Below, in pieces: positions 9,132-17,683 of a DNA stretch of 64,000 nt. Positions within the stretch are counted from its first letter, which is position 1; each line of letters begins with the position of its first letter. The notes beneath the pieces were generated by a model. The model had not been told where the DNA came from, did no database searches, and saw only the letters and a list, made by a program, of their open reading frames with translations. The translations under genes and the position numbers were made by a program. Origin of the DNA: Pseudomonas hygromyciniae (GTDB taxonomy: Bacteria; Pseudomonadota; Gammaproteobacteria; Pseudomonadales; Pseudomonadaceae); contig NZ_CP070506.1 in the NCBI RefSeq assembly GCF_016925675.1, positions 184,501 to 248,500 of the forward strand. Direction: 5' to 3'.

Positions 9132-11702
9132 ATGAAGCGCAAGCAGTTCCAGAAAACCCTGTTGGCCATGATGGTCAGCGCCGTTGCCGCACAAGTCAGC
9201 GCGGTAGAGTTCGACGTCAGCACAGGGCAGAACGTATGGGCCTCCCAGACGTTCAACGAACCTGTAACCCTGGTGGGCACGCGCAATGTCGTATCGACCC
9301 AGCCCAGTGCCGATGGCGTGAATATTTCCCTGACCGATATCCAGGGCACGCTGCGCAACGACGCCAACCTCACCCTGGATGCCGGCGGCAAAGCCGTGCG
9401 TGGCCTGATCGTCGATGGGGCGCTGGATCAGATGCTCACCACCACCGGCAGCAACATCACCGGCGATATCGTCCAGGCTGGCAATATCCACCTGAGCAAC
9501 ACGATCTGGGCTGAAGGCTTTGAAGTGGGCGCCAGCAACGTGGGCGGCAGCATCATCAATTCGGGCAATATCACCCTGGTTGAAGTCCCCGGCTCCGGCG
9601 ATGAATCCGATGGCGAGGGTATCTACCTCAACGGCACCACCGTGGCGGGCGACGTGGTCAACAGCGGTGTGGTGGATGTCACGTCCTACTACGGCTACGG
9701 CCTGATCCTCGATACCCACAACAACATGCCGGTCACCATCGGTGGCAAGCTGCTCAACTCCGGGACCATTCGCGTTACCGGTCAAGAGGCCCTGGGGATC
9801 GAGATCGAAACCGATACCAACCCCCTGCGTATCGAAAACAGCGGTCTGGTTTCTGTCAACGGCGCGCAGTCGATCGCTGTGCAACTGGACGCGGGCACCT
9901 ACGATTACCTGCTCAACACCGGCACCATCGAAGCCCACGGCAGCAACGCCATGGCCTTCAACGTGCAAGGTGCGACCTTTGACACCATCTCGCCGAGCGG
10001 TGAGCGCGGCCTGATCAACCGTGGCCTGATCAGCGCCGACGCGACCGCGATCAAGATCAACCCGCAGTACCAGTTGACGCCCCTGGAGATCAACCAGCAA
10101 GCCGGGGAAATCCGCAGCAACGCCGGCACCGCCATCGACGGCGGCAACCTGGCGAGCCTGAACTGGACTGGCGGCAAAATCGTGGGTGATGTACTCGGTG
10201 TCACGGGTGTGAACATCAACGGTCAGGCCGATTTTACCGGCGCGCGCATTGGCAGCCCGGTATCGGTCAACGCGGGTTCGTTGAACCTGTCGGGCGCTGG
10301 CACCACGATCACTGGCGACCTGAATGTGGCCAGCGGCGCCGGGGTTGATATGCGCCTGTCCAACAGCGTCGTGCCGACCACGCCTTACCTGACGGTCAGC
10401 GGCGCCGCGAATTTCGCCCAGGGCTCCAACGTGACCTTGAGCGCCAAGCCCGGTGATTTCACCGCAGCGCCCAGCGGCACCGAATACACCCTGCTGCAAG
10501 CCGGCAGCGTGCAGAACAATGGCCTGACGGTTGCCAGCAGCTCGTCGTTGCTCGATGTACTCAGCTACTCGGCCGATGCGCAGACGGTCAAGGCCGTGGT
10601 GGGTCTGAAGCCAGACGAGCAGGTACAAACCGACCTCGGTGGCGTGGGGGCAACGACCTCGGCAGTCACCGCCGTGAACCTGCTGAAAAACGAAGTGCTG
10701 GGGCAACTGAGCCAGGACGACGCGGTGTTCCAGGCCGTGGCCAACGCCGGCACCGCCCAGCAACTGGCGCGAATTGGTGAACAGCTCAAGCCGGACGTAA
10801 ACCGTGGCGCGCTGGACGTGGCCTTGTCCGGGCAGACCGTGATCAACGGCGCGATCCTCAATCGCCTGGCCGGCCAACGCGATGGCAGCGAACGCGGCGG
10901 TGTTTGGGTGCAAGGCCTGAGCAGCAACATGGACCAGGACGGTCGCGGTGGCGACAACGGCTACTCGGCCAACAGCAGCGGCGTGGCCGTGGGCGTGGAC
11001 GGGCGCTTGAATGACAACACCCGCGTGGGTGTGGCGTACAGCTATCTGAACTCCAACATCCATTCGGACCTGGGCAACAAGACCGACGTGCAGGGCAACG
11101 CCTTGTCGCTGTACGGCAACTGGTCCCTGCAAAACTGGTTTGTCGATGGCAGCCTGAGCTATGGCGTCAACGACAACGACAGCAAGCGCCACATCGCCGG
11201 CACCACGGCCAAGGGCAGCTACGACAGCCAGGCGTTGTCGGCCAGCGTGATCGGCGGCTACAGCTTCAAGGCATCGGACAGCGTGCTGATCGAACCGCGT
11301 GTGGCGGCGCGTTACTCCAGCGTGCACATGGACAGCTTGCATGAGAAGGGGTCTTCGGCGGCACTGAACACCGGTTCCCAGCGTTACGAAGTCGGTGAAC
11401 TGGGCGCTGGCCTGCGCGTGGCGGGCAACCTGCCCCTGGGCGCCGGCACGCTGCAACCGGAAGCGACCTTGATGGCCTATCACGACCTGATGGGTGATCG
11501 CGTGGCGCAGACGTCCAGCTTTGTGAACGGTGGCTCGACATTCAGCGTGACCGGCGCATCGGTCGCGCGTGACAGCTATGAAGCCAGCGTGGGCGTGAAC
11601 TACCAGGTCTCGGCGTTCAGTGTCGGTGCCAGCTACACCCGCCAGGCCCGCAGTGGGTTTGATGCCGACGGCGTCATGCTCAAGGCGCGTTACGCCTTCT
11701 AA
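9132..11702 (+). CDS. Autotransporter outer-membrane beta-barrel protein
   Basis: The protein has 856 residues. The start at 9132 follows GGAG (9122-9125) with six-base spacing; an in-frame ATG at 9120 lacks a site. Residues 1-24 are a signal peptide (MKRKQFQKTLLAMMVSAVAA...). The passenger, to about residue 580, is rich in Gly/Asn/Thr beta-helix turns ('NSGNITL', 'LLNSGTIRVTG', 'NRGLISADATAI'). A linker leads to a C-terminal barrel of about 260 residues that opens near 'GGVWVQGLSSNMDQDG' and ends in 'LKARYAF', the C-terminal aromatic expected for BAM-dependent insertion. This is a type Va secretion protein. No protease or lipase motif was seen in the passenger, so it is more likely an adhesin-like surface protein than an enzyme. 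Confidence 0.9.
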   Translation: MKRKQFQKTLLAMMVSAVAAQVSAVEFDVSTGQNVWASQTFNEPVTLVGTRNVVSTQPSADGVNISLTDIQGTLRNDANLTLDAGGKAVRGLIVDGALDQMLTTTGSNITGDIVQAGNIHLSNTIWAEGFEVGASNVGGSIINSGNITLVEVPGSGDESDGEGIYLNGTTVAGDVVNSGVVDVTSYYGYGLILDTHNNMPVTIGGKLLNSGTIRVTGQEALGIEIETDTNPLRIENSGLVSVNGAQSIAVQLDAGTYDYLLNTGTIEAHGSNAMAFNVQGATFDTISPSGERGLINRGLISADATAIKINPQYQLTPLEINQQAGEIRSNAGTAIDGGNLASLNWTGGKIVGDVLGVTGVNINGQADFTGARIGSPVSVNAGSLNLSGAGTTITGDLNVASGAGVDMRLSNSVVPTTPYLTVSGAANFAQGSNVTLSAKPGDFTAAPSGTEYTLLQAGSVQNNGLTVASSSSLLDVLSYSADAQTVKAVVGLKPDEQVQTDLGGVGATTSAVTAVNLLKNEVLGQLSQDDAVFQAVANAGTAQQLARIGEQLKPDVNRGALDVALSGQTVINGAILNRLAGQRDGSERGGVWVQGLSSNMDQDGRGGDNGYSANSSGVAVGVDGRLNDNTRVGVAYSYLNSNIHSDLGNKTDVQGNALSLYGNWSLQNWFVDGSLSYGVNDNDSKRHIAGTTAKGSYDSQALSASVIGGYSFKASDSVLIEPRVAARYSSVHMDSLHEKGSSAALNTGSQRYEVGELGAGLRVAGNLPLGAGTLQPEATLMAYHDLMGDRVAQTSSFVNGGSTFSVTGASVARDSYEASVGVNYQVSAFSVGASYTRQARSGFDADGVMLKARYAF

Positions 11703-11710
11703 ACAGTCCT

Positions 11711-11810
11711 TGTAGGCGCGAGCTTGCTCGCGAAAAACGTCCAGACGACGCGTTCATTCAGTTAGTGAGCGTTATCGTTTACGTGCTTCGCGAGTAAGCT
11801 CGCTCCTACA
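11711..11810. repeat. REPIN, 100-bp 'gtaggag' class
   Basis: Inverted arms 'tgtaggcgcgagcttgctcg' and 'cgagtaagctcgctcctaca' flank a spacer containing 'cagacgacgcg' and 'gcgttatcgt'. The same length and spacer recur at 46757-46856. Confidence 0.85.
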
Positions 11811-11886
11811 GGAATGGACGAAACAACTTGAGAACCGCTCTCAACCCCGTAAAATGCCGCAGCACTTATCAGGGATGAATTCGAAG

Positions 11887-12468
11887 ATGCGCGTTTTTGC
11901 CTTACTGCTGGCTCTGTCCTTTCTGGCCGGCTGTGCTTCCAAGCCTGCGTACTACATCTCTCCAGCGCCCGTGACTATTCCCAAGAACGCCACGTATTGG
12001 CTCGATACCTTTGACGTTGAGGTGGTGGGCAAGAACGAACGCTTCCTGCCAGATGACAAGGTTCGCCAACAATTGGGTGTCGATCTGGTCGACCGTTTGC
12101 TCAAGGCCAAGCGCTACGCCGCCAGCAAGGAAAAGGCCGACTACTTGTTGGAGGTGAGCGTCATCTATACGCGGCGTATTCAAGATACGAAGGGCGGTTT
12201 TATGACGGCCATCGTCGATGACAACACCATCCTTGCCAGTGTCGATTTCAGCTATCAGGTCAAGGTCAAGAAAGCCGATGCCGAGGTTCTGCATTTTTCC
12301 CAGGCTCGCCAAGGGCTGATGCCTGCGGGTTACAAGGGCGACTGGCAGAACATGAAAACCATGGCCGGTGTGCTGACCAACAGCGGCAACTCTAATGTAG
12401 AGACTTTCTACACCGGAGCGCTTAGCCGTTTTATCGTTGACGATCTGCGCGGTATTCCATCGCGCTAG
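11887..12468 (+). CDS. Hypothetical lipoprotein upstream of CsgG-like gene
   Basis: This protein has 193 residues. It starts MRVFALLLALSFLAGCASK with lipobox LAGC (Cys16). In-frame ATGs at 11854 and 11875 would add residues before the signal, and 11875 (MNSKMRVF...) is a possible alternative. The mature protein ('WLDTFDVEVVGKNERFLPDDKVRQQLG...DYLLEVSVIY') looks like a small alpha/beta domain. I do not recognise a named family. It lies 39 bp before the CsgG-family gene in the same direction, so it probably belongs to the same envelope lipoprotein cluster. Confidence 0.8.
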   Translation: MRVFALLLALSFLAGCASKPAYYISPAPVTIPKNATYWLDTFDVEVVGKNERFLPDDKVRQQLGVDLVDRLLKAKRYAASKEKADYLLEVSVIYTRRIQDTKGGFMTAIVDDNTILASVDFSYQVKVKKADAEVLHFSQARQGLMPAGYKGDWQNMKTMAGVLTNSGNSNVETFYTGALSRFIVDDLRGIPSR

Positions 12469-12507
12469 CGTCACCTGCGGTCTCGATTTACCACTTAGGA
12501 GCACCAC

Positions 12508-13188
12508 GTGAAATCACTCTTAAAAATCCTCCTGTCCGGCCTTACCGTTACAGCAGTGCTGTCCCTGGCCGGTTGCGCCACCGAAAGCTCCCGCGCACTG
12601 CCGATCGAAAAAGTCGCCAGCGCCAACGTCGCCTATTCCGGCGTACGTGTGCCGATTGCCGTGGGCAAGTTCGATAACCGTTCCAGCTACATGCGCGGGA
12701 TCTTCTCCGACGGCGTGGACCGCCTCGGTGGCCAGGCCAAGACCATCCTGATCACCCACTTGCAGCAGACCAACCGCTTCAGCGTGCTGGACCGCGACAA
12801 CATGGGCGAAATCTCCCAGGAAGCGAAAATCAAAGGCACCGCACAAAACCTCAAGGGCGCTGACTATGTGGTGACCGGCGATGTGACCGAGTTCGGCCGC
12901 AAAGAGACCGGCGACCGCCAGTTGTTCGGCATCCTCGGCCGTGGCAAGACCCAGGTGGCCTACGCCAAAATCAACCTGAATATCGTCAACATCAGCACCT
13001 CCGAAGTGGTGTATTCCACCCAGGGTGCCGGTGAATACGCGCTGTCGAACCGCGAAGTCGTGGGCTTTGGCGGCACCGCCAGCTACGACTCCACCCTCAA
13101 TGGCAAGGTCCTGGACCTGGCTATGCGCGAAGCGATCAATCGCCTGGTGGACGGTATCAACGCCGGCGCCTGGAACCCGCGTAACTGA
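12508..13188 (+). CDS. CsgG/HfaB-family outer-membrane lipoprotein
   Basis: This protein has 226 residues, with a signal peptide and lipobox LAGC (Cys23, 'SLAGCATES'). Downstream are 'PIAVGKFDNRSSYMRGIFSD', 'LLITHLQQTNRFSVLDRDNM', 'KGADYVVTGDVTEFGRK' and 'AREAINRLVDGI', the pattern of the CsgG/HfaB family. CsgG forms the curli secretion pore; HfaB anchors holdfast. No curli subunit or CsgE/F gene is nearby. Instead it is followed by DUF4810 and DUF799 lipoproteins, a trio recalled from several proteobacteria including Neisseria (GNA1162 region). The role is therefore an unknown envelope complex rather than curli export. Confidence 0.88.
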   Translation: MKSLLKILLSGLTVTAVLSLAGCATESSRALPIEKVASANVAYSGVRVPIAVGKFDNRSSYMRGIFSDGVDRLGGQAKTILITHLQQTNRFSVLDRDNMGEISQEAKIKGTAQNLKGADYVVTGDVTEFGRKETGDRQLFGILGRGKTQVAYAKINLNIVNISTSEVVYSTQGAGEYALSNREVVGFGGTASYDSTLNGKVLDLAMREAINRLVDGINAGAWNPRN

Positions 13189-13216
13189 TTAGTTGATTTC
13201 AAGGAGCAGTACACGG

Positions 13217-13579
13217 ATGAGCAAGGCAGTGAAGTTGGCGCTGATGCTGACAGCAACCGCGCTGGTTGCAGGGTGCCAGACGGCACCCAAACCCCTGTAT
13301 CAATGGGAAAGCTACCAGCCACAGGTTTACGAGTACTTCAAGGGTGAGCCCAAGGAAGCCCAGGTCGAAGCGCTGGAACGCGACCTGCAAAAGATCAACG
13401 CCAGTGGCCGCCAGGCCCCACCGGGCTACCACGCGCACTTGGGCATGCTGTACCTGAGCATGGGCAAGGATGACCAAATGGTGCAGCAGTTTCGCACTGA
13501 GAAGGCGCTGTTCCCTGAGTCGGCTGCCTACATGGACTTTTTGCTGAAGAACGCCAAGGCCCCAGAGGTGAAGAAATGA
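13217..13579 (+). CDS. DUF4810-family lipoprotein
   Basis: This protein has 120 residues. Its signal is MSKAVKLALMLTATALVAGC (lipobox VAGC, Cys20), followed by 'LYQWESYQPQVYEYFKGEPKEAQ' split over a helical region, and 'PPGYHAHLGMLYLSMGKDDQ', a TPR-like helix pair. AAGGAG at 13201-13206 precedes the ATG at 13217 by ten bases. The stop overlaps the next start by four bases (ATGA), so DUF4810 and DUF799 are coupled. The function is unknown; its constant partners are CsgG-like and DUF799 lipoproteins. Confidence 0.85.
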   Translation: MSKAVKLALMLTATALVAGCQTAPKPLYQWESYQPQVYEYFKGEPKEAQVEALERDLQKINASGRQAPPGYHAHLGMLYLSMGKDDQMVQQFRTEKALFPESAAYMDFLLKNAKAPEVKK

Positions 13580-14226
13580 GCTTTCTGAAAATCACCGGCG
13601 CCTTGCTCGCCCTGGCCTTGCTGGGCGGTTGCGCGGCGCCCAAGACCGTCGACTACTCGGCGTACAAGCAGGCGCGGCCGAAGTCGATCCTGGTGTTGCC
13701 ACCGATCAACGAATCCCCTGAAGTGCAGGCGTCCTACAGCCTGGTATCGCAGGTGACTTACCCGTTGGCCGAAGCCGGCTACTACGTGATGCCAATTGCC
13801 CTGGTGGACGAAACCTTCCGCCAGAACGGCCTGACCACCGCCAACGATATCCAGGCCGTGCCGCCGGGCAAGCTGCATGAGATCTTCGGCGCGGACGCGG
13901 CGCTGTATATCACCGTCAGCGAGTACGGCACCAAGTACATGCTGATCACCAGCGACACCTCGGTGACGGCCTCGGCCAAACTGGTCGACCTGCGTACCGG
14001 CACCACCCTGTGGACCGGTTCGGCGCGGGCATCCAGCGAGGAAGGCAACAACAACGGTGGCGGCCTGGTGGGCATGCTGATCACGGCGGCGGTCAAGCAA
14101 GTGATCAACAGCTCCACCGACGCGGCACACCCGATTGCCGGCATCACCAGTGCACGCCTGCTGTCGGCGGGGCAACGCACCGGGCTTCTGTACGGTCCGC
14201 GTAACCCGAAGTACGGCACGGACTGA
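13576..14226 (+). CDS. DUF799 (GNA1162-like) lipoprotein
   Basis: This protein has 216 residues, starts MSFLKITGALLALALLGGC with lipobox LGGC (Cys19), and contains 'KSILVLPPINESPEV', 'YYVMPIALVDETFRQNG' and 'DLRTGTTLWTGSARAS', which are landmarks of the DUF799/GNA1162 family. Neisserial GNA1162 is a surface-exposed lipoprotein with a TolB-like fold. It is the last gene of the lipoprotein cluster and converges on the protease gene 23 bp away. Confidence 0.87.
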   Translation: MSFLKITGALLALALLGGCAAPKTVDYSAYKQARPKSILVLPPINESPEVQASYSLVSQVTYPLAEAGYYVMPIALVDETFRQNGLTTANDIQAVPPGKLHEIFGADAALYITVSEYGTKYMLITSDTSVTASAKLVDLRTGTTLWTGSARASSEEGNNNGGGLVGMLITAAVKQVINSSTDAAHPIAGITSARLLSAGQRTGLLYGPRNPKYGTD

Positions 14227-14249
14227 TCAGCGACAACCCGTAAACCGCG

Positions 14250-15104
14250 TCAACTGCGACGACGGTGTTGTTGGATCAAGTCGATGCGGGTGGCCGCGCC
14301 CATGGAGTTGCGCTGCCCGTTTACGCTGGCGCCGATGGAACCGTAGTGCAAGGCAACGATCTCGCCCGAATCAACGCTGATCAGCGGTGAGCCGGAGGTG
14401 CCGGGTCCCTTGAAGGCATCATGGTAGACCGTGTCCTGATAAGCGTCGTCCTGGTCGTATCCCTTGAGCGTGGAGGGCTGGCCCCTGGCATTTAAAAACG
14501 AAATGCCGAGGGCCTCTTGCCCGTGGTTGGGCATAAACACCTTTTGCCCCAACGATGCCTGGGGGCCGGAGGCCAGCTTCAGGGGTGGGAACTGCTCGAC
14601 CAAGGCTTTTTTCTCTCCAGCGGGCAAGTCGACACGCAGCTCGGCATAGTCCAACCGGGCGTCGCCACTGAGCGGCTTGGGGTCCAGCGGCACTTTGCGT
14701 TCTACCTCCATTCGGCCGGTGCTGTTTTGTTCATACCCCAGCCAAAGTTCGAGCTTGCCGCCTCTGGCCAGCGCGTCGCGCACATGTTGGTTGGTCAGCA
14801 CGCTGTTGCCATCGTTGATCAGCGAGCCGGTACCCAACGAACGAAAATACACGCGTTCATAGCCCCATGAGTCCCGTGCGACAGTCACTTCGTGGATACT
14901 GCCCACGGCCCTGGCCGCTGTATGCATCGGTGTGCCCTTAAGGGATGCGTTGGCGTAGTTCTGCAAGGAGAACGGCGCGTGTTGTGGCACGGCTGTGGGC
15001 GTGGAGTAGGACGGCTTGCCTGAAACGGCCCCGGCATAGCTGGGTCGTTCGGCGAGTGAGGGCGGCTCATATCGGTGTGTGAGGGTGTTGTTTACGGAGT
15101 TCAT
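14250..15104 (-). CDS. Trypsin-like serine protease, no signal peptide
   Basis: This protein has 284 residues. A plausible chymotrypsin-fold triad is visible: His107 in 'SVLTNQHV', Asp152 in 'ARLDYAELRV' and Ser237 in 'GPGTSGSPL'. 'GYERVYFRSLGTGSLI' precedes the His motif as in trypsin_2 domains. Residues 1-65 are polar and low in complexity, rich in Ser/Pro/Ala/Asn with no hydrophobic core. There is thus no Sec signal, and the N-terminus looks more like a disordered secretion signal. There is no PDZ domain or membrane anchor, so it is not DegP- or DegS-like. It stands alone between convergent and divergent neighbours. A secreted effector or an intracellular protease are both possible. Confidence 0.72.
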   Translation of the reverse strand: MNSVNNTLTHRYEPPSLAERPSYAGAVSGKPSYSTPTAVPQHAPFSLQNYANASLKGTPMHTAARAVGSIHEVTVARDSWGYERVYFRSLGTGSLINDGNSVLTNQHVRDALARGGKLELWLGYEQNSTGRMEVERKVPLDPKPLSGDARLDYAELRVDLPAGEKKALVEQFPPLKLASGPQASLGQKVFMPNHGQEALGISFLNARGQPSTLKGYDQDDAYQDTVYHDAFKGPGTSGSPLISVDSGEIVALHYGSIGASVNGQRNSMGAATRIDLIQQHRRRS

Positions 15105-15326
15105 CGCGGTTCCTCTGATTTAAAAGCCTCCAAAGCATTCAAGAAACAGGCGGTCCTGATAAGGAGGCGAACCCTCGATATGTGGTGGATGGTGATGGCA
15201 GGTTCAGTCGGATTGTGTCTCGAAAAGTGACGCAGCGAGCGCACGGAGCAGTCCGCGTTTAACCCGTAGGGAGGTTGGGTTACGTCTGATCGGTTGAACG
15301 GATCATTCATTCACGAGGTTCAGCCC

Positions 15327-16955
15327 ATGTCCCGCTCTCTGCTTTTGCTGCGTCCTGCTGCCCAAGGCTTTACCGTTACCCTGCTGGTGATGCTGGCTGG
15401 GTGTGGGCTATCGTCACCCCCCGATGCCGCCAAGCCTGTTGACCCGGCGCCCGTCGCCGAGCTGCAAAGCGCGCCGGCCCAGGGCGCCCTGGTCAAACAG
15501 ATGGAGATGCCGGCACCGATGCTGGTGCGAGAAATGGCAACGATGGATTACCGCAGTGAACCTCGCGAGCAATACGCCAGCCTGCCGGACAACCCGGTGC
15601 ATCGCGTCGCCGAGACCCCGGTTTCCACTTTCAGCGTCGACGTCGATACTGGCAGCTATGCCAACGTCAGGCGTTTCCTCAACCAAGGTCGCTTGCCGCC
15701 TGAAGGCGCTGTGCGATTGGAGGAAATGGTCAATTACTTCCCGTACACCTATCCGCTGCCCACCGATAGTTCACCCTTTGGCGTCACCACCGAGCTCGCC
15801 GCCACGCCTTGGAACCCGCGCACAAAATTGTTGCGCATCGGCATCAAGGCCACCGACCGCGCCGTGGCCGACCTGGCGCCGGCCAACCTGGTGTTTTTGG
15901 TGGATGTTTCCGGCTCCATGGACCGTCGCGAAGGTCTGCCGCTGGTCAAAAGCACCCTCAAACTACTGGTGGACCAACTGCGCGCTCAGGACCGCGTGTC
16001 CTTGGTGGTGTATGCCGGCGAATCGCGGGTCGTGCTCAAGCCCACGTCCGGGCGTGACAAGGCAAAAATCCGCAACGCCATCGACCAATTGACCGCCGGC
16101 GGCTCGACGGCGGGCGCGTCGGGTATCGAACTGGCCTACCAGATGGCCCGCGAAGGCTTTATCGACAAGGGTATCAACCGCATCCTGCTGGCCACCGACG
16201 GTGACTTCAACGTGGGCATCAGCGACTTCGACAGCCTTAAGCAGATGGCCGTGGACCAACGCCAAAGTGGGGTGTCCCTGACCACCCTGGGTTTTGGCGT
16301 GGATAACTACAACGAGCACCTGATGGAACAACTGGCCGACGCGGGCGACGGTAACTACGCCTACATCGACAACCTGCGTGAAGCGCGCAAGGTGCTGGTG
16401 GAGCAACTCAGCTCGACCCTGGCCGTGGTGGCGCGGGATGTGAAGCTGCAGGTGGAATTCAACCCGGCCCAAGTCAGCGAATATCGCCTGCTGGGCTATG
16501 AAAACCGCGCCTTGAAGCGTGAGGATTTCAACAACGACAAGGTTGATGCCGGTGAAATCGGCGCAGGACATACGCTGACCGCGCTGTACGAAATCGTCCC
16601 CAAGGGCGAGAAGGGCTGGTTGGAGCCTTTGCGCTATGCCGCCGCGCCTGCGGTTGAAGGCAAATCCGCCGAGCTGGCGATGCTGCGGGTGCGCTACAAG
16701 CCCGCTGCGGGCGGTAACAGCCAATTGATCGAACGCCCCATCGCCAACCAGCCCACCCCTGCCAGCGATGACCTGCGCTTCTCGGCCGCCGTGGCCGCTT
16801 TCGCCCAACAGCTCAAGGGCGATGGCCGCTACACTGGCACCATGAGCCTGAAGGACACCGCCACCCTGGCCCGCTCGGCCCGTGGTGATGACCCCTACGG
16901 ACTGCGCAATGAATTCGTACAGTTGGTGGAGCTGGCCCAAAGCCTCAAACACTGA
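15327..16955 (+). CDS. yfbK: YfbK-type VWA-domain lipoprotein
   Basis: This protein has 542 residues. The start at 15327 is preceded by GAGG. A signal and lipobox 'VMLAGCGLS' place it in the envelope. A conserved N-terminal block ('ENPVHR'-like 'DNPVHRVAETPVSTFSVDVDTGSYAN') precedes a VWA domain with a MIDAS motif DVSGSM ('FLVDVSGSMDRREG'), a conserved Thr ('GGSTAGASG') and Asp ('LATDGDFNVG'). The C-terminal block ('LSEYRLLGYENR'-like, 'GHTLTALYEIVP') matches the YfbK tail (DUF3520). The metal site suggests a protein-binding scaffold. Its neighbours are an ECF sigma factor and a membrane protein in the same direction. Confidence 0.9.
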   Translation: MSRSLLLLRPAAQGFTVTLLVMLAGCGLSSPPDAAKPVDPAPVAELQSAPAQGALVKQMEMPAPMLVREMATMDYRSEPREQYASLPDNPVHRVAETPVSTFSVDVDTGSYANVRRFLNQGRLPPEGAVRLEEMVNYFPYTYPLPTDSSPFGVTTELAATPWNPRTKLLRIGIKATDRAVADLAPANLVFLVDVSGSMDRREGLPLVKSTLKLLVDQLRAQDRVSLVVYAGESRVVLKPTSGRDKAKIRNAIDQLTAGGSTAGASGIELAYQMAREGFIDKGINRILLATDGDFNVGISDFDSLKQMAVDQRQSGVSLTTLGFGVDNYNEHLMEQLADAGDGNYAYIDNLREARKVLVEQLSSTLAVVARDVKLQVEFNPAQVSEYRLLGYENRALKREDFNNDKVDAGEIGAGHTLTALYEIVPKGEKGWLEPLRYAAAPAVEGKSAELAMLRVRYKPAAGGNSQLIERPIANQPTPASDDLRFSAAVAAFAQQLKGDGRYTGTMSLKDTATLARSARGDDPYGLRNEFVQLVELAQSLKH

Positions 16956-16978
16956 TCTTGCCCACAACAGAGATCCCC

Positions 16979-17068
16979 TGTGGGAGCTGGCTTGCCTGCG
17001 ATAGCGGTGGGTCAGCGCCGAAAACAGTGCCTGACCCACCGCTATCGCGGGCAAGCCCGGCTCCCACA
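16979..17068. repeat. REPIN, 90-bp 'gtgggag' class
   Basis: The arms 'tgtgggagctggcttgcctg' and the reverse complement ending 'ggctcccaca' enclose a second internal dyad, 'gcggtgggtca/tgacccaccgc'. The unit lies between yfbK and the sigma factor gene. Confidence 0.85.
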
Positions 17069-17110
17069 GGTAATCTGCATTGATCCATCGAAAGGAGTTC
17101 GCCACCTAAC

Positions 17111-17683
17111 ATGGCCGTATCAGATGACCCCCCCAGCGACGAATCGCTGCTGGCCCGCTACCGCAAGGGTGATGCTGGTGCATTCGAAACCCTGTACACC
17201 CGGCATCGCCAGGGCCTCTACCGGTTTCTCGTCGGCCTTTGCAACAAGGCCGAACTGGCCGAGGAAATCTACCAGGACACCTGGCTCAGCCTGATCCGCA
17301 GTACCACCGAGCCACAAGGCCGGGCGAGTTTTCGTACCTGGTTGTTCCAGATTGGCCGCAACCGCCTGATCGACCATTGGCGCAAGCACGGCATCCACAA
17401 CCCGTTGCACGACAGTTACGAAGAACAACTGCACGCCCAGCTCGACGACAGCGCCGGCCCCGAGCAGCAACTGAGCCTGAGCCGCGACCAGGGCCGTCTG
17501 GAGGCTGCGTTGCAAGACCTGCCCGAAGACCAGCGCGAAGTGTTTATGCTGCGTCTGCATGGCGAGCTGGAACTGCCGCAAATTGCCGCCCTCACCGGCA
17601 GCCCACTGGAAACGGTAAAAAGCCGCTTGCGTTACGCCCAGCAGAAACTGCGTCGGCTGCTGGCCGAGGAGGTACCCGTATGA
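17111..17683 (+). CDS. ECF-family RNA polymerase sigma factor
   Basis: This protein has 190 residues. Sigma-2 region: 'FETLYTRHRQGLYRFLVGLC' and 'AEEIYQDTWLSLIRS', with 'FRTWLFQIGRNRLIDHWRK' as region 2.3-2.4. Sigma-4 region: 'LPEDQREVFMLRLHGELELPQIAALTG' (helix-turn-helix), then 'ETVKSRLRYAQQKLRRLL'. This is the standard ECF layout without extra domains. The ATGA overlap with the next gene, a one-TM protein with a cytoplasmic N-terminus, suggests a sigma/anti-sigma pair; the VWA lipoprotein upstream may be a partner or target. Confidence 0.92.
   Translation: MAVSDDPPSDESLLARYRKGDAGAFETLYTRHRQGLYRFLVGLCNKAELAEEIYQDTWLSLIRSTTEPQGRASFRTWLFQIGRNRLIDHWRKHGIHNPLHDSYEEQLHAQLDDSAGPEQQLSLSRDQGRLEAALQDLPEDQREVFMLRLHGELELPQIAALTGSPLETVKSRLRYAQQKLRRLLAEEVPV

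Noticed and set aside
9021..11483. 820-codon minus-strand frame over the autotransporter
   Set aside because: Antisense shadow of a repetitive GC-rich gene.
12508..13188. Curli secretion pore CsgG proper
   Set aside because: No csgA/B/E/F genes nearby and the neighbours are DUF4810 and DUF799 lipoproteins.
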